Shown here piece by piece: positions 59,531-64,000 of a stretch of 64,000 nucleotides of DNA. Made by a program: the position numbers and the translations under genes. The notes under the pieces are model-generated. The model made no database searches and was not told the origin of the DNA. It worked only from the letters and a program-made list of their open reading frames with translations. Position 1 is the first letter of the stretch. Every line of letters begins with the position of its first letter. The stretch is from Verticillium longisporum (lineage: Eukaryota > Ascomycota > Sordariomycetes > Glomerellales > Plectosphaerellaceae): contig JAETXT010000001.1 in NCBI GenBank assembly GCA_019188255.1, forward strand, positions 7,316,001 to 7,380,000, given 5' to 3'.

Positions 59531-62500
59531 TATTATAACCTAGTAGCTTCCGAAGGGGGAATACTATTAGAGGGTTAGGGTTATTATTTATAGAAGCTTA
59601 GGTTATAACTCTAAGACGATATAGTATCGTAAGGCGTTACATACTCGTTATAATAGATATAAAGTAAGACTTAGATTAATTATTATTATAAGAAAGAATA
59701 TATCTATAAGTATTAAATACCTATCCTTATATACCTATTATTCTATCCTTATTATATTAGGTTAGTAAGTCTATATTAGATAGCTTACTTTTCTTATTAT
59801 AATCCTATTACTTAGGTTACGGTATAGTTAATAACTAGATTACTTTAAGAATTATAATCTAGTTACGGTTACATAAGTAATCCTATAGGTCTATATAGCG
59901 CATCTAATCGCCTACGGGGTATCCTACCTAGTATCCTAGTAACGACCGGGCTAGGGCGTTATATAATTCTCCTCCTCTAAGTCGATATCCTAGCGACCCT
60001 TATTTATAAGCGCTATATCTTAAGTAATTATATCCTTTAATTTATTCTTCTTTTATAATATTAACGAAATATTAAATTATATTAAAAAACTAAAATCCTT
60101 ATTTACTCGAAAGCGATAAGAATAGTTTAATTTTATTAAGCTTCGTAGCTATAACGTTATACTATATTCCTTCTATTAATAGAAGGGTTAGAAGTATTAT
60201 ATAATAGAGGGCGTTAATCGCTACTCCGAATACGTTTATTATAATCGCTCTTACGATAATTCGGGGTACCTATTAACGCTTATAAATACCTATAATAATA
60301 TCTCTCTTATTTTCTTAATTTATTAATCTATAATAATATCTCGTATTACCTAGGAGCTAAGTAAGCTAGATAAGAAGGAGCTAGATAAGGAGGCGTATTT
60401 AGAGGAGCTATAATCTTAAATAGTAGAAGCTCTTAATCGTTTAAAGCGCTTTTATATTTAAAAGCGATCTCTTTATAAAAAGGGTATAAAGATAGTAAAT
60501 TAAGGGTTATAGTCTCTAGACGAGTTAGATTCTACGGAGTAGGAGGAGTCTAAGGCTATAATAGCTATATAAGCGGTTAGGGGTTTCGGGGTTATTAATT
60601 AAAGCGCTTTAGGCTCCTTTAACCTAGAATCGCTTAATTTCCTTAAGATTAATAATACTATTTTAGTAATTATAAGTAATTTAAGTTCTTAATTAGTTCC
60701 TATATATTTTCTTTATATTTATAGTTTTTCTATTTAATAAAGTATTTATTTTATTTATTTATTTTTCTATAATCGATAATTCTTTTAACTTCGTATTTAT
60801 TTATATCTTCTATTCCTATATTAATTATAAATAATATATTTAATAATATTAGTTCTAAAAATATTATATAAAAAACGGGGTAAATCTTTATATTCTTTAA
60901 TAATAAAAGGTAATAGTTAGTATCTAAGAGTTTCTTAAGAATTTTAAAAGGTCTTAGTTTCTTAAAATCTAATTTATCGTTTAGTCGTTTAGTTTTAATA
61001 TTTTAATAGATAAAGTAGATACTACCTCCCTCCTATAAAGATAGTCCTTTTATCCTTATTTTATTAGTATACGTAATTATTCTAGTATATATAAGCTCGA
61101 GGTCGAGCTTAATCTAGTCCTAGATCTTATAGATATTAGCTATAATATTAATTACTTTTAGCGTATCTAGTACTTTATAGCGTTCCGCGTAAGCTATTAA
61201 GTTATATTTATAATTAATATAGAAGGGTAACTCCTTTATAGACTCGCTTAATAAGCTATTATATATAAACTATATAATAAATAATAATATAACTTAATTA
61301 TCCTATTAATAGTTAATATAATATTAGAGGTATTATTTTAAAGTCTAATTCGTTCTTTCTACTTATCTATTTATCTACGGGTAAAAAGCTATAGATAGTT
61401 TATATTTAGTTCTAAGTTAAGCGATAAATAATTTCTAGAAATTATTAATAAAGAGCTTATCTCTATTTAATATTAATTCTTTTAGGAGTCTATATTATCT
61501 TATAATATTTCTAAGGAAGATATAGGCGAGGTCTTCTATTATTCCTATAACTTTATATAAGAGAAAATACGAGTATTTAGTAAATTAGTCTATAATTATT
61601 AGGATATTATTATAAGAGGTCCTAATTAAGGGTTCCTTCGATAATAATAAGCTAATAATAAAGTCTAATAAGATTAATTCCTAAGCTATTATTAATATTA
61701 ATAAAGCCTTAAGTTCTCTATAAAGCCTATACCTTTCTATTTTACTCTTTTTATAGAGGTCGTAATTACGAATAATTATTATAATATCCTATCTAGTTCC
61801 TTTAAAGTTATAGTATTTCTTAAATCGAGCGAAGGTCTTTATTACTCTTTAATACCTATAGGCCTTAGCTTCGTAGACTTATCGAATTAGTTCTAATACT
61901 TCTATAAATAGTCTAGCGGGTATTATATAAATAGTAATTATTAGCGTTTAATAATAAAGGATAAGATTCCCTTCTTTATCTTTTATTAAGATAGTATTAA
62001 TATTAAGGGGCGTATTTTATTTATAATCTAAATATCTATTTAGAATATCTATTTTATTATTCTTAGATCCTTTATAATAGATAATAATAAAGTTAAATTC
62101 CGAAAGGAATTCTATTTATCTAATTTAACGTTTATTAAGGTCTTTATTTATTATAAAGTATATAAGATTCTTATAATTAATATAGACCTTAATTTCGTAT
62201 CGTACTCTAGAGAGATATATTCTCTATTCTTTAAAGGCTTCGATAATTACTATAAATTCTTTATTATATATTTAATAATTAAGCTCTAGTCTATATAGCT
62301 TCTTCGAGAAGAACGCTATTAAATATAAGTATCCTTAATCGTCCCTTTATCCTAATTATCCTCTAATAGCGAAATCGGAGGTATCTATCTCGACTTTTAT
62401 AGGTTTTTTAGGGTCTATTATTTAGAGGACTAATTTACTAAAAACGATATCGATAATTTAGCGAAATACTTTTTCTTAAGATTCGTTCTATATAAACTCT

Positions 62501-64000
62501 ATTTCCTTAATTATAAAGCTTATTAAAGGATTAATAATCTTACTATATCCTTTTAAGAATTATTAATAGAAGTTAACGAAACCGAGGAATACTCTAATAT
62601 CTTTAACGTTCTTTAATATAGGCTATTCCTTAATAGCTACTACTTTAGATTTTTCTATTTTAATTTCTCTTAGGGTAATCGTATACTTTAGGAAATCTAC
62701 TTCTTATATATAGAACTTAGCTTTTTCTAATTCTATTAATAGCTCGTATTAATATAATCGTATAAGGATATAGTAAACGTATCCCTTATATTCTTCTATT
62801 ATCTTCGAGAAGATTAAAATATTATCGAGATATACTATTACGAAGACGTCTAGGAATTCTTATAATATATTATTAATTATATTTTAGAAGGTTATAAAAG
62901 TATTAATTAATCTAAATAATATAATTAAGTATTTATAGTATCCTTATTATATTCGGAATACCGTTTTCTATTCCTTTCTATCCTTAATATAAATAAGGTT
63001 ATATACTCTTTTAAGATCGAGTACTATAAACTAATTAGCTCTTATTAATACGTCCCTAAATTCTAATATTAGAGGTAATAAATAGTAATTCTTAATAATA
63101 ATATCGTTTAATTATCTATAATCGATATATAATCTTTCCTTATTATTCTTCTTTAATATAAAGAGAATCGGGTATCCTATTAAGGATATCGATAATCGGA
63201 TATATCCTTTTCTAAAGTTCTCCTTAAAATATTTATTAAGAATATCTATTTATCGAGGGTTTAATCTATAGATCTTATTAAATTAGGGGCTCTCCTTTTC
63301 CTTAATTGGGATTTCGTGGTCGTAATATATATACTTAGGTAGTACTATATCGACTTCTTCTTTAAAGATCTTTTCGTATTTCTAGTATTCCTTAAATATA
63401 TTCTATAGTCTTTCTTATTATTCTATTATAAGCTCTTCTAGGGTTATCTCCTCTAAATTATCCTTATTTATAAGGGCTAATTAGAGGTCGTTTAAGAGAC
63501 CGTTTATAGGTCTTTCCTTAAAGGCTAACGTACTCTACTAAACGCGGCTAACTATTTAGTTAATTTAAGGGTTCTATTATCTAAGCTATAGGATATTTAG
63601 GATAATTTATTTTCCTCCTATATTAATAATATCGAAGGTTATATAACCTTAATAGCGAGAGATAAATACTTAGAAGGGCGTAGTCTCTATATTTACGATC
63701 CCTCCTCTATATAAGACCGCTTATCCTTCTATTATATTAAGTTAATAGGGTTCCTCCTTATATTTCTATATAATCTTATTCTTATTAATATATTCGGGGC
63801 TTATATAGTTACCCTAAGCGCTACTATCTAATAGCGTACTCGCTTATCTTCCTCCTACGTTTATTCGTATATAGAGGTAATTTATATTATAGGTTCGTTT
63901 AGCGGAGTAGATCGCTCTTACTTCCTTCGTCGATCGTTATCCCTATCCGATTAATACTTACCTTTTCTTAAAGAGGGTAATATAATAAGTAACTATATTA
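59531..64000 (-). mobile_element. Y1 (unit 2 copy): gypsy element, runs off the window
   Basis: Copy of 31830-36298. 3' LTR at 59531-59963, integrase, RNase H, RT (about 62800-62834). The gag part and 5' LTR lie beyond the window end. One extra T in a T run at about 62403 is the only difference noticed. Confidence 0.8.

Noticed and set aside
18800..64000. Mitochondrial DNA insertion or a true centromere as the cause of the AT-rich region
   Set aside because: Translation with stops allowed gives copia and gypsy integrase, RT, RNase H and gag, and the bias is CpA-specific. A centromeric location remains possible but nothing in the sequence shows it.
22861..64000. CRISPR-like or satellite arrays in the AT-rich DNA
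   Set aside because: The repeats are few, kilobases long and explained by LTRs, nested elements and one tandem duplication; no short regularly spaced units were seen.

Overview
The window looks like nuclear DNA of a filamentous ascomycete fungus (Pezizomycotina). The evidence is genes with short 46-76 nt introns (GTRNGT donors, CTGAC-like branch sites), a TALE-homeodomain/C2H2 regulator of a fungal type, Ty1/copia, Ty3/gypsy and pogo/Fot1-type transposons, and above all more than 40 kb of DNA damaged in the manner of repeat-induced point mutation (RIP). The species cannot be told from the sequence alone.

Layout. (1) 1-18.5 kb is gene-type DNA of ordinary base composition but is accessory in character. 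It holds a frameshifted coiled-coil gene (664-2020 +), two small MADS-box-like genes (2873-3239 -, 6452-7109 +, the second cut off by a retrotransposon), a small coiled-coil gene (5438-6096 +), an intact recent Ty1/copia element (6942-12814, sense on -), a degraded gene with a C-to-T type nonsense codon (13492-13846 -), a large homeodomain/zinc-finger regulator (14353-16927 -), and an ABC-transporter relic with an internal inversion (17254-18475). (2) 18.67-64 kb is an AT-rich isochore of nested retrotransposons in which CpA/TpG is almost gone and no long reading frame survives. Two identical, GC-normal, non-RIPped pogo/Fot1-type DNA transposons sit in it (20126-21985 and 41057-42916).

The isochore can be read as a nest. 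Copia element X1 (sense +, starts 18670) carries an inverted full-length relative, X3 (43792-51311 in the better copy, TSD TTATT). X1 also received gypsy element Y2 (from 27700, sense -), which in turn received gypsy element Y1 (31830-38654, TSD GATAT). All were mutated by RIP. Pogo copies then landed in X1 and in the Y2 LTR. An unequal exchange between the pogo copies best explains why everything from 20126 rightwards is present twice: unit 1 is 20126-41056, unit 2 is 41057 to beyond the window end. Unit 1 later lost about 6.77 kb at a 3-bp microhomology near 25205. The two units are nearly identical base for base, including the RIP mutations, so the duplication is younger than RIP.

How the parts relate: the window shows genome-defence and transposon history rather than a pathway. 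Recently moved, unmutated elements (copia at 6.9-12.8 kb, pogo copies) beside saturated old ones suggest RIP has been inactive or rare in this lineage since those insertions. The neighbouring genes show matching damage: truncation by an LTR, an inversion, frameshifts and a nonsense codon. Coordinates within the RIP-mutated elements rest on by-eye alignment of repeat copies and should be read as good to a few bases at LTR ends and to about 100 bases for domains.
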